Below the pieces are notes generated by a model that was given only the letters and a program-made list of their open reading frames with translations, made no database searches and had not been told where the DNA came from. Shown here in pieces: positions 1-8,987 of a stretch of DNA of 61,764 nt (position 1 is the stretch's first letter; the number at the start of each line of letters is the position of its first letter). The DNA comes from Caballeronia glathei (lineage in GTDB: Bacteria; Pseudomonadota; Gammaproteobacteria; Burkholderiales; Burkholderiaceae), in contig NZ_JFHC01000052.1 in assembly GCF_000698595.1 (NCBI RefSeq), forward strand, positions 1 to 61,764. The letters are read 5' to 3'. The position numbers were made by a program, and so were the translations under genes.

Positions 1-686
1 AGAAAAGTTAACAGACCCAAAACTTAATTTCGCAACAGCTTCTAAGGCATGCCCGCAGATAGCGAAGGGGGCATTGCATTTGGCTGCTTTCTTATTGCTG
101 CCCTTCCGAACTTTGAATCGAGTTCCACATCGGTGCGGACCCTGATTCCGTATAACGATTTAAGTCTGGATTGGGGTGCTCCAACCGGAAGGCACTCCGC
201 CCGCGAAAGTTTCGCTCTGACTGCGGAGCCGCGCTGCCGTTCGGGGTGCCTGAGCCGCGTGCATCGCGCCAGGATGCTGCTGGACGGTCCAAGGCAATGC
301 ATGCCTTCGCGCTCCCCTGTCGCCGCCTGTTCCCACGGTGCGTCCCGCCTTCCCGGTTAACGCCCCACACGCTGGTCGCGGGGTGTTCTGCCCTTGCCCA
401 GCCAGACACATGCGCGGCGACTTTGTATTCGACTTGCTGCGGTCTCGTACCCGGGGTCACCGCCGTCTTTTGCCGTCTTCGCCAGAAGGGGCAACGCCGG
501 AGGCGGGGGACTGAGGAAGCCTCGGCGCAGGCCGTCTCCACAGCGCTTGGCAGACCACGGGACAGTTCGCGGCGTTCTAAGGCTTGCGTCGACTTTCATG
601 CATCGTCAGAAATCGACACCATCTTGCAGGTGACTTCTTTCTCTGAGTTTGACACAAAAGAGTGCCTTGAATCAGCAGGGACCCCC
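1..686. other. Poorly coding stretch at the island end
   Basis: No convincing gene is visible here. Reading frames are open on both strands and overlap each other, and their translations are rich in Arg, Ala, Pro and Ser without any domain I recognise. A short perfect hairpin (AAGGCA, 5-nt loop, TGCCTT) sits at 291-307. The stretch 180-540 is GC-rich and looks unlike the lower-GC sequence after about 600. It could be a structured or repeated non-coding element of the neighbouring integrative element, or decayed sequence. I vaguely associate similar sequence with multi-copy intergenic DNA in Burkholderiaceae but cannot verify this. Confidence 0.35.
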
Positions 687-929
687 ATGCATGAGAGCGG
701 CACTGCCGTGACCATGCATCAAAAAGAGTCCCATCCATTTGATGGCTTAGATGTGCAAGGAAGTCATGGAACGATGAAGAAGTTTAAAGACATCTTTAGC
801 GACCGAGTTTATATCCGGCAACCTGAAGTGAGTTCCGGCTCTGAGATGTCGCTTGGCCAGGCAGCGAATAACAGACTCCGAATCTGGCAAAATCTCTGTC
901 GAATCCAGCCGGAGTCGAAGCGAGTCTAG
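687..929 (+). CDS. Small hypothetical protein (80 aa), doubtful
   Basis: I do not recognise this protein. It is the last part of a longer open frame starting at 171; only this segment has codon content resembling a gene, and it is clearly less GC-rich than the rest of the window. The predicted protein is polar, with several His, Ser and Lys residues and no membrane segment, signal peptide or known motif. ATG 687 is the first sensible start; ATG 714 is an alternative. No strong ribosome binding site is seen. Its position beside an integrase and its base composition suggest island cargo or a gene remnant. Confidence 0.3.
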   Translation: MHESGTAVTMHQKESHPFDGLDVQGSHGTMKKFKDIFSDRVYIRQPEVSSGSEMSLGQAANNRLRIWQNLCRIQPESKRV

Positions 930-1242
930 AGGGAACCGTTGTGCCTTGTAGTGCCGTGGCGCCGTTGCGCGGGTTGCCGCGCTGGCCGTATCACCGGGGC
1001 ATGACAGCCTTGAGCAGGCCTGCACGCTTGGATGCTCCTGGTCTGCCACGCGTTACCGCGGTGCACGCCAAGCGCCTGCCAAATCGACTGGGTCGGTACA
1101 GGCGCAGCGACCGCTGCGCCTCGGCAAGAGCGCATACGGCCCGTCTTGGAGAAATGCCCGGAAACGTGACGTTCAGTGGGTTGCTTCACGCGAGCGTCAC
1201 GCGGTCGGTTTGTCGACGCCGCAGGTCGACAACATTGATGGG
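930..1242. other. Intergenic, no gene seen
   Basis: This 313-bp gap lies between the doubtful small gene and the 3' end of the integrase. Short open frames on both strands have no recognisable product. I see no tRNA and no clear terminator. Confidence 0.4.
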
Positions 1243-2946
1243 TCAAGCGCGCCCAGCATACGGCAGGTGACCCAGTTCCAGTCCGGGAAAATCCAGCCTC
1301 TCCATCGCCTGCACCAGCAATTCAAAGGGAAGGCGCTTTTCGCCACGCTCCTTCCACCCGTAGCGGCTGTCCGGCGCGTGCCCAATCAGTTCGTCGATGA
1401 CCTGGCCGCTGATGCCCGCGAGTTCGCCAAACGTCTGGAAGGTGTGGCGGAAACTGTGATACACGAGCGCGGGGTCGTGGATGCCGACGGGCGAGCGCAG
1501 GTAGGCGTTGAACCAGTTGCTGAACACTGCGCCGCGTTTGTCGTACTGGTTGGTCGAGAGGTCAGGAAAGAGCCATGCCGAACCGCCGGCCGGTCGGCGG
1601 GATTCGACATAGTCCAGCCAGCCGAGTCGCAGCAGGTTACGGTGGACCGGGACGTGGCGCATGACGTTGCGGCGTCTGGTACGGCTTTCACGCTTCGTGT
1701 CGTGCAGGTAGCAGCACCATACGCCATCACGCTGGACCACATCGGCGACCGTGAGCCGGCACACGTCCTCGACACGTGCGCCCGTATGCAGCCCGACGAG
1801 CGGCACCCAGTAGGCCGCATCGCCGCCACCCTTGTCCGGGCGGTGCCCACGCGTGCAAACGGGAGAGGCGAAGACCTGGTTCAACTGGTCAATTGCGAAG
1901 GCGGTGCGTACGGTCTTCCGGTTGGCCTCGACCACCTTCGCGTCAAATTTCATGCCGCTGAAGGGGTTGGTTGCCAGCTTCGTCAGCTTCTTGTGCATCG
2001 CAAGTCTGATGAGCGGCGATAGCAGCGAAAGAATCGTGTTCACCCGTCCATGCTCGACGTCGTCCTCCTCGAGGCAGAGCGCCTTGAATTGTTCAATGTG
2101 GTCGGGCGTCAAGGCCGACAGGGGCAGGTCGCCCACATGTGACTTGAATCGCCGTATCTGGCTCATGACGTCATTGACAGTTTTTGGCGCGGGCATCCGC
2201 TCTTTTTTCCAGCATTCCAGGGCAGCCTCCCATGTGTCGTTTTCGTCGACCAGCGGAATCAGCTCGGGCGTCTCACCGACTTCGCCGTCGATGCGCCGCA
2301 GCTCTTCTTCAATGACGGCCAGTTGTGCATCGGCCATGGCCTTCAGCAACGAGACAAACTCGTCCGACGCGGCGGGCAGCCAGGCGCGCTCCCACATTAG
2401 ATGGTCTTCGACGCACTCACGGACTGATGAAAAGTCCTCGGCGGCCCGCGCCCGTCGCAATTGACGGCGCGCTTCGAGCAGCAAGATTCTGTGCGCTTCG
2501 TCGTTGTAATCATCGACGTGAGAAGCGTCGGGATGAGGCGGCTCGAAATAGGTCGGCCGCGCTTCGTCGTCGTTCGCCAAGGCGTTCGCCGTGTATCGTT
2601 CGACGAGCCTTGGAAACTGTACGGCTGCCAGGCGCGTCGTCCCAAGCGGTTGGACGGTCGGGTGGTACGTGGGCAGTTCGGCCTCGCTCACCGTGCGCGC
2701 GCCGTGCGGCAGCCACGCATCTTTCGCCACCTCGGCCACGCCGGCAGCTTGACGCGCCTCCGCGATGAGGCGTTCATACTCGAGCGCTGCAGTGGGCAGG
2801 CGGGAAATGGCCGCTTCTTTGCAGGGTGTCTCGAGACTGAGCCAGACCTCCTTGCGGCTGAGCAGAGACTGCAGGTCGAGCGGAACCTTGCGACGGTAAT
2901 AGTAGTTCGACGAATTGTGACGGGGGGTGAGGTAGGGGTGCTTCAT
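1243..2946 (-). CDS. Tyrosine-family site-specific integrase
   Basis: A 567-aa phage/island-type tyrosine recombinase that would integrate and excise the element on its side of the tRNA. The N-terminus (about residues 5-60, with NSSNYYYRRKVP) resembles the DUF6538 domain found on many such integrases. A SAM-like core-binding region lies around 235-335 and the catalytic domain around 345-545. Catalytic residues visible are R391 (GARVEDVCRL), probable K418, H497 and R500 (YHSFRH), H523 (IGHAPD) and the nucleophile Y529 (SRYG). The H523-Y529 spacing is only six residues, shorter than in most relatives. ATG 2946 gives a full-length protein. The gene is transcribed away from the tRNA at 3109-3185, the classic arrangement for an integrative element whose body extends off the left edge. 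Confidence 0.92.
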   Translation of the reverse strand: MKHPYLTPRHNSSNYYYRRKVPLDLQSLLSRKEVWLSLETPCKEAAISRLPTAALEYERLIAEARQAAGVAEVAKDAWLPHGARTVSEAELPTYHPTVQPLGTTRLAAVQFPRLVERYTANALANDDEARPTYFEPPHPDASHVDDYNDEAHRILLLEARRQLRRARAAEDFSSVRECVEDHLMWERAWLPAASDEFVSLLKAMADAQLAVIEEELRRIDGEVGETPELIPLVDENDTWEAALECWKKERMPAPKTVNDVMSQIRRFKSHVGDLPLSALTPDHIEQFKALCLEEDDVEHGRVNTILSLLSPLIRLAMHKKLTKLATNPFSGMKFDAKVVEANRKTVRTAFAIDQLNQVFASPVCTRGHRPDKGGGDAAYWVPLVGLHTGARVEDVCRLTVADVVQRDGVWCCYLHDTKRESRTRRRNVMRHVPVHRNLLRLGWLDYVESRRPAGGSAWLFPDLSTNQYDKRGAVFSNWFNAYLRSPVGIHDPALVYHSFRHTFQTFGELAGISGQVIDELIGHAPDSRYGWKERGEKRLPFELLVQAMERLDFPGLELGHLPYAGRA

Positions 2947-2991
2947 GACATGTTCTCCAGAAAGGTAACAGTGCCGTGTAGCAACCAGCTT

Positions 2992-3054
2992 CCGGAAAAC
3001 GCCCGAATCTAAAATCGACGCCGGAAAAGCGCCGTTTTAGGTCATTTTTTCCGG
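2992..3054. repeat. Repeated CCGGAAAA motifs upstream of the integrase
   Basis: CCGGAAAA occurs at 2992-2999 and 3021-3028, and its complement TTTTCCGG at 3047-3054. All lie in the 160 bp between the integrase start and the tRNA gene. Placement between int and the presumed attachment site suits arm-type recombinase or excisionase sites, or autoregulatory operators. This is inference from position and repetition. Confidence 0.4.
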
Positions 3055-3064
3055 TTCCGAAAGC

Positions 3065-3100
3065 AAAAAGCCGCTGCTTCGTGAGAAGCAGCGGCTTTTT
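3065..3100 (-). terminator. Rho-independent terminator after tRNA-Met
   Basis: A long hairpin, AAGCCGCTGCTTC / GAAGCAGCGGCTT with a GTGA loop, is flanked by A and T runs, so it can act in both directions. It lies 8 bp past the 3' end of the minus-strand tRNA gene. Confidence 0.85.
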
Positions 3101-3108
3101 CTTGATGC

Positions 3109-3185
<77 letters not shown>

Positions 3186-3273
3186 GAAAGAAGCGTGGAT
3201 TATGGAGATGACCGCGAAGTCTGTCAACCCCTTCCCAGCACTTTCCTACATACAAACTACCGCCCTGGTCTCC

Positions 3274-4932
3274 TCAATCCTGTGAGTACACGTTGGAGTT
3301 GCGCGTCTCCTTCACGAACAGCATGCCGATCACGAACGTCACGAGCGCAATCGTGATCGGATACCACAGCCCCGAGTAAATGTTGCCCTTCGCCGCCACG
3401 ATCGCGAACGCCGTGGCCGGCAGGAACCCGCCGAACCAGCCGTTGCCGATGTGATACGGCAGCGACATCGACGTGTACCGGATTCGCGCCGGGAACATCT
3501 CCACCAGCATCGCCGCGATCGGCCCGTACACCATCGTCACGAAGATCACGAGGATCGTCAGGATCACGATCGCCATCGGCCAGTTGATGAGCGCCGGATC
3601 CGCCTTCGCCGGATAGCCTGCGCCCTTGAGCGTCGCGGCGAGCGTCTTGTCGAACGCCGCACCCTTCGCCTTCGCGTCGCCGGAGCGGCCGTCATACGTT
3701 TCGACCACCGTCTCGCCCACCTTGATCTGCGCGAGCGTGCCGGCGGGCGCCGCCACGTTCTCGTAGTTCAGGCCCGACTTCGACAGCGCACTCTTCGCGA
3801 TATCGCACGACGACGTGAACTTCGACGTCCCCACCGGGTTGAACTGGAACGAGCACTGGCTCGGATCGGCGATCACGACGATCGGCGACTTCAGCGTCGC
3901 GGCCTCGAGCGTCGGGTTCGTGTAGTGCGCGAGCGCCTTGAAGAGCGGGAAGTAGGACAGCGCCGCGATCAGGCAGCCGGCCATGATGATCGGCTTGCGG
4001 CCGATGCGGTCCGACAGTGAGCCGAAGAAGATGAAGAACGGCGTGCCGATCAGAAGCGCGACCGCGATCATGATGTTGGCGCTCGTGCCGTCCACCTTCA
4101 GCGTCTGCGTGAGGAAGAACAGCGAATAGAACTGGCCCGTGTACCACACCACGGCCTGGCCGGCCGTCAGGCCGAAGAGCGCGAGCAGCACCACCTTCAG
4201 GTTCTTCCACTCGGCGAACGCTTCCGTGAGCGGGGCCTTCGACGTCTTGCCCTCGGCCTTGATCCGCTCGAACACCGGCGACTCGTGCAGCTTCATCCGG
4301 ATCCATACGGAAATGGCGAGCAGCACGATCGACACGAGGAACGGAATGCGCCAGCCCCAGGCCGAGAACTGCTCCTCACCCATCATCGTGCGCACGGCGA
4401 GGATGACAAGCAGCGAGATGAAGAGGCCGAGCGTGGCCGTCGTCTGGATCCACGCTGTCCACGCGCCGCGCTTGTTCGACGGCGCGTGTTCCGCGACGTA
4501 TGTCGCGGCTCCGCCGTACTCGCCGCCGAGCGCGAGGCCCTGCAGAAGCCGCATCGCGATGAAGATCACCGGCGCCGCGATCCCGATCGACGCGTAGCCC
4601 GGCAAGAAGCCGATCAGGAACGTCGAAAGGCCCATGATCACGATCGTGACGAGGAACGTGTACTTGCGCCCGACCATGTCGCCGAGCCGCCCGAACACGA
4701 TCGCGCCGAACGGACGCACCGCGAAACCCGCAGCGAAGCCGAGCAGGGTGAAGATGAAGCCGGCCGTCGGATTGACGCCGGAGAAGAACGCCTTGCTGAT
4801 ATATAGCGCGAGCGAACCCGCGAGATAGAAGTCGTACCACTCGAACACCGTCCCGAGCGACGAGGCGAAGATCACCTTCTTTTCTTCGCCCGTCATCGGT
4901 GCGTGGGAAATGCGCCCCTCAACCGTAGCCAT
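3274..4932 (-). CDS. MHS-family MFS transporter
   Basis: A 552-aa major facilitator of the metabolite:H+ symporter type (ProP/ShiA/KgtP-like), an inner-membrane importer of an organic acid or osmolyte; the substrate cannot be told. The N-terminal half has EWYDFYL in TM1, the MFS motif GRLGDMVGRK, and RLLQGLALGGEYGGA. The second half has the repeat motif SDRIGRK. Between two C-terminal-half helices there is a loop of roughly 110 residues (about 350-465) with two cysteines, absent from typical MFS proteins but seen in some MHS members. The start at 4932 is preceded by AGGAGA at normal spacing; an upstream ATG at 4992 lacks this. No partner gene is adjacent. Confidence 0.9.
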   Translation of the reverse strand: MATVEGRISHAPMTGEEKKVIFASSLGTVFEWYDFYLAGSLALYISKAFFSGVNPTAGFIFTLLGFAAGFAVRPFGAIVFGRLGDMVGRKYTFLVTIVIMGLSTFLIGFLPGYASIGIAAPVIFIAMRLLQGLALGGEYGGAATYVAEHAPSNKRGAWTAWIQTTATLGLFISLLVILAVRTMMGEEQFSAWGWRIPFLVSIVLLAISVWIRMKLHESPVFERIKAEGKTSKAPLTEAFAEWKNLKVVLLALFGLTAGQAVVWYTGQFYSLFFLTQTLKVDGTSANIMIAVALLIGTPFFIFFGSLSDRIGRKPIIMAGCLIAALSYFPLFKALAHYTNPTLEAATLKSPIVVIADPSQCSFQFNPVGTSKFTSSCDIAKSALSKSGLNYENVAAPAGTLAQIKVGETVVETYDGRSGDAKAKGAAFDKTLAATLKGAGYPAKADPALINWPMAIVILTILVIFVTMVYGPIAAMLVEMFPARIRYTSMSLPYHIGNGWFGGFLPATAFAIVAAKGNIYSGLWYPITIALVTFVIGMLFVKETRNSNVYSQD

Positions 4933-5064
4933 GAATCGTCTCCTAATTTTGATATTCGATCGGCTCCGCGGATCCCTGGCGGCTCCGTGCATGGATTATT
5001 GGAGCCGAAACTTACGGCGTTCTGACGCGCACGGCTTGTCGCGTCGGCGGCTCACCCGGCGCCG

Positions 5065-5087
5065 GTTTCGGTCAAGTTCGCCGAAAC
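5065..5087. repeat. Inverted repeat GTTTCGG-N9-CCGAAAC
   Basis: Perfect 7-bp arms lie between the transporter start and the end of the histidine kinase gene. There is no T run, so a terminator is not obvious. An operator for the transporter or a weak 3' stem of the kinase mRNA are both possible. Confidence 0.35.
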
Positions 5088-5162
5088 TGTTTCCATTTTT
5101 GGTCAAATGCGCGCGAACTTTCCACTTCCTGCAATCTGCGGGCAGATCGGCGCGAGGCGCGC

Positions 5163-6737
5163 TCAGGGTTTGTCCCGGGCAGGATAAACCCGCTGCAAGC
5201 TGACGCGCACGAGCGTCCCGGCAAGCCGCGGCGACGCCTGGTAGACGTGATCCTCGATGGCAAGCGTGCCGCCGTGCATCGTCACGATCTCGCGGACGAT
5301 CGCGAGCCCGAGGCCGCTGCCGTCGCCTTCGCGGCCGAGAATCCGGTAAAACCGCTCGACGACCCGCGTGCGCTCCGCCGGCGGAATGCCGAGCCCGGTG
5401 TCCTCGACTTCGAGATGCACGAGATCGAGGTTGCTTTCGTCGGCGCGCACGCGCACCGTGATGCGCCCGCCCGCGGGCGTGTAGCGGATGGCGTTGTCGA
5501 TGAGGTTCGACAGCATCTCGCGCAGCATCACGACGTTGCCTTCCACTTCGACCGGGTACGGCGGTTCCTCGTAGCCGATGTCCATCTGCTTCGCGAGCGC
5601 CGCCTGCACCCAGTCGCGCACGGCGAGCCGGGCAAGATCCGTCAGCACGACGCGCGAGAAGATCTGGCCCGCCGCCCGGTTCTCGGCGCGCGCGAGCGCG
5701 AGCAGTTGCGTGACAAGCCGCGCGGCGTGCTCGGAGCTCGTCGCGATCTGTTCGAGCGAGCGCTGCACTTCCGTCGACACATCCTGGCGCAGCGCCAGCT
5801 CGGCCTGCATGCGCAGGCCGGCGAGCGGCGTCTTCATCTGGTGCGCGGCATCGGCGATGAAGCGTTTCTGGAAATCCATGTTCTGTTCGAGCCGCGTGAG
5901 CAGGTCGTTGAACGACGCGACGAGCGGCGCGATCTCCGGCGGCGCGTGGCCGGCTTCGAGCGGGGAGAGATCGTCGGGGCGGCGCGCGCGGATGTTCGAC
6001 TGCAGCGCATGCAGCGGCGCGAGCCCGCGCGAGAGGCCGAACCACACGAGCACGATCGCGAGCGGCAGGATCACGAACTGCGGCAGGATCACGCCCTTGA
6101 TGATGTCGTTGGCGAGCTGGCTGCGCTTGTCGAGCGTTTCGGCCACCTGCACGAGCACCGGCTGCGCGCCGCCTTGCGCGGCGAGCCCGGGCATTTCGAC
6201 CGTCGTGTACGCCACGCGGATGTCGTTGCCGCGCAGGATGTCGTCGCGGAATTCGACGATCCCGGGCTGCGGCCGGTCGTCGTCGTGCGGCAGCGGCATG
6301 TCGCGGTCGCCGCCGACGAGCTCGCCGCGCGCGCCGAGCACCTGGAAGAACACGCTGTCGACATTGTCGGCGCGCAGGAAATCGCGCGTCGCCTCGGGCA
6401 TGCGCAGTTCCGCGACGCCGTTCACCGGCTGGATCTGGCGCGCGAGCACGTAGGCGTCGGCTTCGAGCGCGCGGTCGAACGGTCCGTTGGCGATCGATTT
6501 CGCGACCAGGTACGTGACGGCGATGCTCATCGGCCAGAGCAGGAGGAGCGGCGCGAGCATCCAGTCGAGAATCTCGCCGAACAGCGAGCGCGGGTGCGGC
6601 TCGCCGTCGGGCTCGAGTTCGTCCGGCGGCGCAAACGGGTTCGCGTAACGCGCGTCGCGGGTGGCGTCGGAGTCGTCGATGGGCGGCTGGCGCGGCGCGG
6701 GGGCGGCGGCGCGCTCGGTGGAAACGGGCGACGCCAT
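5163..6737 (-). CDS. TctE-like sensor histidine kinase
   Basis: A 524-aa inner-membrane histidine kinase. It has a cytoplasmic Pro/Ala-rich N-terminus, a first membrane helix (LLLLWPMSIAVTYL), a periplasmic sensor region typical of the TctE group, a second helix (FVILPLAIVLVWFGL) followed by HAMP, the H box (ADAAHQMKTPLAG), the N box (LIDNAIRYTP) and the G boxes (DTGLGIPP, GSGLGLAIV). The start at 6737 lies 7 bp after the stop of the response regulator, so the two are co-transcribed. TctDE pairs often control carboxylate uptake. The adjacent MHS transporter is a possible target, but that is inference. Confidence 0.93.
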   Translation of the reverse strand: MASPVSTERAAAPAPRQPPIDDSDATRDARYANPFAPPDELEPDGEPHPRSLFGEILDWMLAPLLLLWPMSIAVTYLVAKSIANGPFDRALEADAYVLARQIQPVNGVAELRMPEATRDFLRADNVDSVFFQVLGARGELVGGDRDMPLPHDDDRPQPGIVEFRDDILRGNDIRVAYTTVEMPGLAAQGGAQPVLVQVAETLDKRSQLANDIIKGVILPQFVILPLAIVLVWFGLSRGLAPLHALQSNIRARRPDDLSPLEAGHAPPEIAPLVASFNDLLTRLEQNMDFQKRFIADAAHQMKTPLAGLRMQAELALRQDVSTEVQRSLEQIATSSEHAARLVTQLLALARAENRAAGQIFSRVVLTDLARLAVRDWVQAALAKQMDIGYEEPPYPVEVEGNVVMLREMLSNLIDNAIRYTPAGGRITVRVRADESNLDLVHLEVEDTGLGIPPAERTRVVERFYRILGREGDGSGLGLAIVREIVTMHGGTLAIEDHVYQASPRLAGTLVRVSLQRVYPARDKP

Positions 6738-6744
6738 GGGCGGT

Positions 6745-7656
6745 TTACTTATAGTGGTGGCTCGCGGGCATCGGGTTCGCGCCCGACGGCGTGTTCGCGG
6801 ACGCATTCGCGTCCGGCGATGCGCCGGACGTGTCGGCCCTCGCGACCGTGCCGGCGGCAGCGGCCGTGGTCGCAGGCGCGCTTGCTCCGGCAGCGATGGC
6901 GGCCGCCGGACCTTGCGCCGCGTTCGCGCCGGGCCGGGTGGCAGTCTGGGCGCCGGATGGCGTGGCCGCGGCGTTTCCGCTTGCCGCGCCGGTGTTCTTT
7001 TCCAGCGAATAGCCGAGTCCGCGCACGGTCATGATCCGGGCGCCGCTCGGTTCGATCTTCTTGCGCAGCCGGTGGACGTACACCTCGATCGCGTTGTTGC
7101 TGACTTCCTCGCCCCATTCGCACAGGTGATTGACGAGCTGCTCCTTCGACACGAGCCGCCCGATGCGCTGCAGCAGCACTTCGAGCACGCCCAGCTCGCG
7201 CGCGGACAGCTCGATCACCTGATCGTTGATGGAGGCGATCCGTCCGACCTGATCGAACGCGAGCGAACCGTGCTTCACGACAGTCGGCCCGCCGCCCGCG
7301 CCGCGGCGCGTGAGGGCCCGCACGCGCGCTTCGAGCTCGTTGAGCGCGAAGGGTTTTGCCATGTAGTCGTCGGCGCCGAGATCGAGGCCCTTCACGCGTT
7401 CGTCGACGCTGTCGGCGGCCGTGAGGATCAGCACGGGCATCTGCGAATTGCGCGCGCGCAGGCGGCGCAGGACTTCGAGTCCGGACATCAGCGGCAGGCC
7501 GAGATCGAGGATCAGGAGGTCGAACGTCTGCAGCGAAAGCGCGGTATCGGCTTCGGCGCCGTTCTTGACATGGTCGACGGCGTATCCCGATTGGCGGAGT
7601 GATCGAACCAGCCCGTCCGCGAGTATGCTGTCGTCTTCGGCAATGAGGATTCGCAT
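6745..7656 (-). CDS. OmpR-family response regulator with long Ala-rich tail
   Basis: A 303-aa regulator partnered with the kinase downstream. Residues 1-115 form the receiver domain with phospho-acceptor D51 (LILDLGLP) and the conserved K101. A winged-helix DNA-binding domain ends near residue 220 (TVRGLGYSLEK). Normal family length is about 220-225 aa. Here a further 80 or so residues of Ala, Gly, Ser, Thr and Pro follow with no predicted fold, ending MPASHHYK. I chose MRILIAEDD at 7656, the canonical N-terminus; ATG 7686 would add ten residues. The gene is divergent from recA. Confidence 0.93.
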   Translation of the reverse strand: MRILIAEDDSILADGLVRSLRQSGYAVDHVKNGAEADTALSLQTFDLLILDLGLPLMSGLEVLRRLRARNSQMPVLILTAADSVDERVKGLDLGADDYMAKPFALNELEARVRALTRRGAGGGPTVVKHGSLAFDQVGRIASINDQVIELSARELGVLEVLLQRIGRLVSKEQLVNHLCEWGEEVSNNAIEVYVHRLRKKIEPSGARIMTVRGLGYSLEKNTGAASGNAAATPSGAQTATRPGANAAQGPAAAIAAGASAPATTAAAAGTVARADTSGASPDANASANTPSGANPMPASHHYK

Positions 7657-7777
7657 CGTAGTGTGCGCAAAAGGCATTGCCGGCACCGCATTTCGCCCGG
7701 CGCGGCGGTCTCCAGGTGTTGTGTGGTTTTTGCGCGGTTCGCGCGGCGCTTAAAATGCAGCGCCCCGACGATCGGGC

Positions 7778-7806
7778 TTGCAAAAACTACTGTTTTTTTA
7801 TACAGT
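7778..7806 (+). promoter_or_regulatory. recA promoter
   Basis: A -35 hexamer TTGCAA (7778-7783) and a -10 hexamer TACAGT (7801-7806) are 17 bp apart. The LexA box fills the spacer and covers the -10, as expected for a damage-induced promoter. Confidence 0.75.
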
Positions 7807-7807
7807 G
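7788..7807 (+). promoter_or_regulatory. LexA (SOS) box of recA
   Basis: CTGT at 7790-7793 and ACAG at 7802-7805 are separated by 8 bp, with flanking TA and TG, close to the consensus TACTG-N10-CAGTA. The site overlaps the recA promoter, so LexA would repress recA until SOS induction. Confidence 0.9.
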
Positions 7808-7883
7808 TCTGAGTTAGTGCGCCGGACGAGCGTGGGCTCGCCCGCATGTCTCAGACGCCGTTCATCATAGCAAAGGACGATTC

Positions 7884-8957
<1,074 letters not shown>

Positions 8958-8987
8958 GCAAACAGGCAAGCATTCAGGCTGCACTCG

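Noticed and set aside
171..686. N-terminal part of a plus-strand open frame from 171
   Set aside because: Translation resembles random high-GC reading; only the segment after about 600 looks even weakly coding.
5247..7034. Plus-strand 595-codon frame opposite the two-component genes
   Set aside because: It is the antisense shadow of a clear histidine kinase and response regulator.
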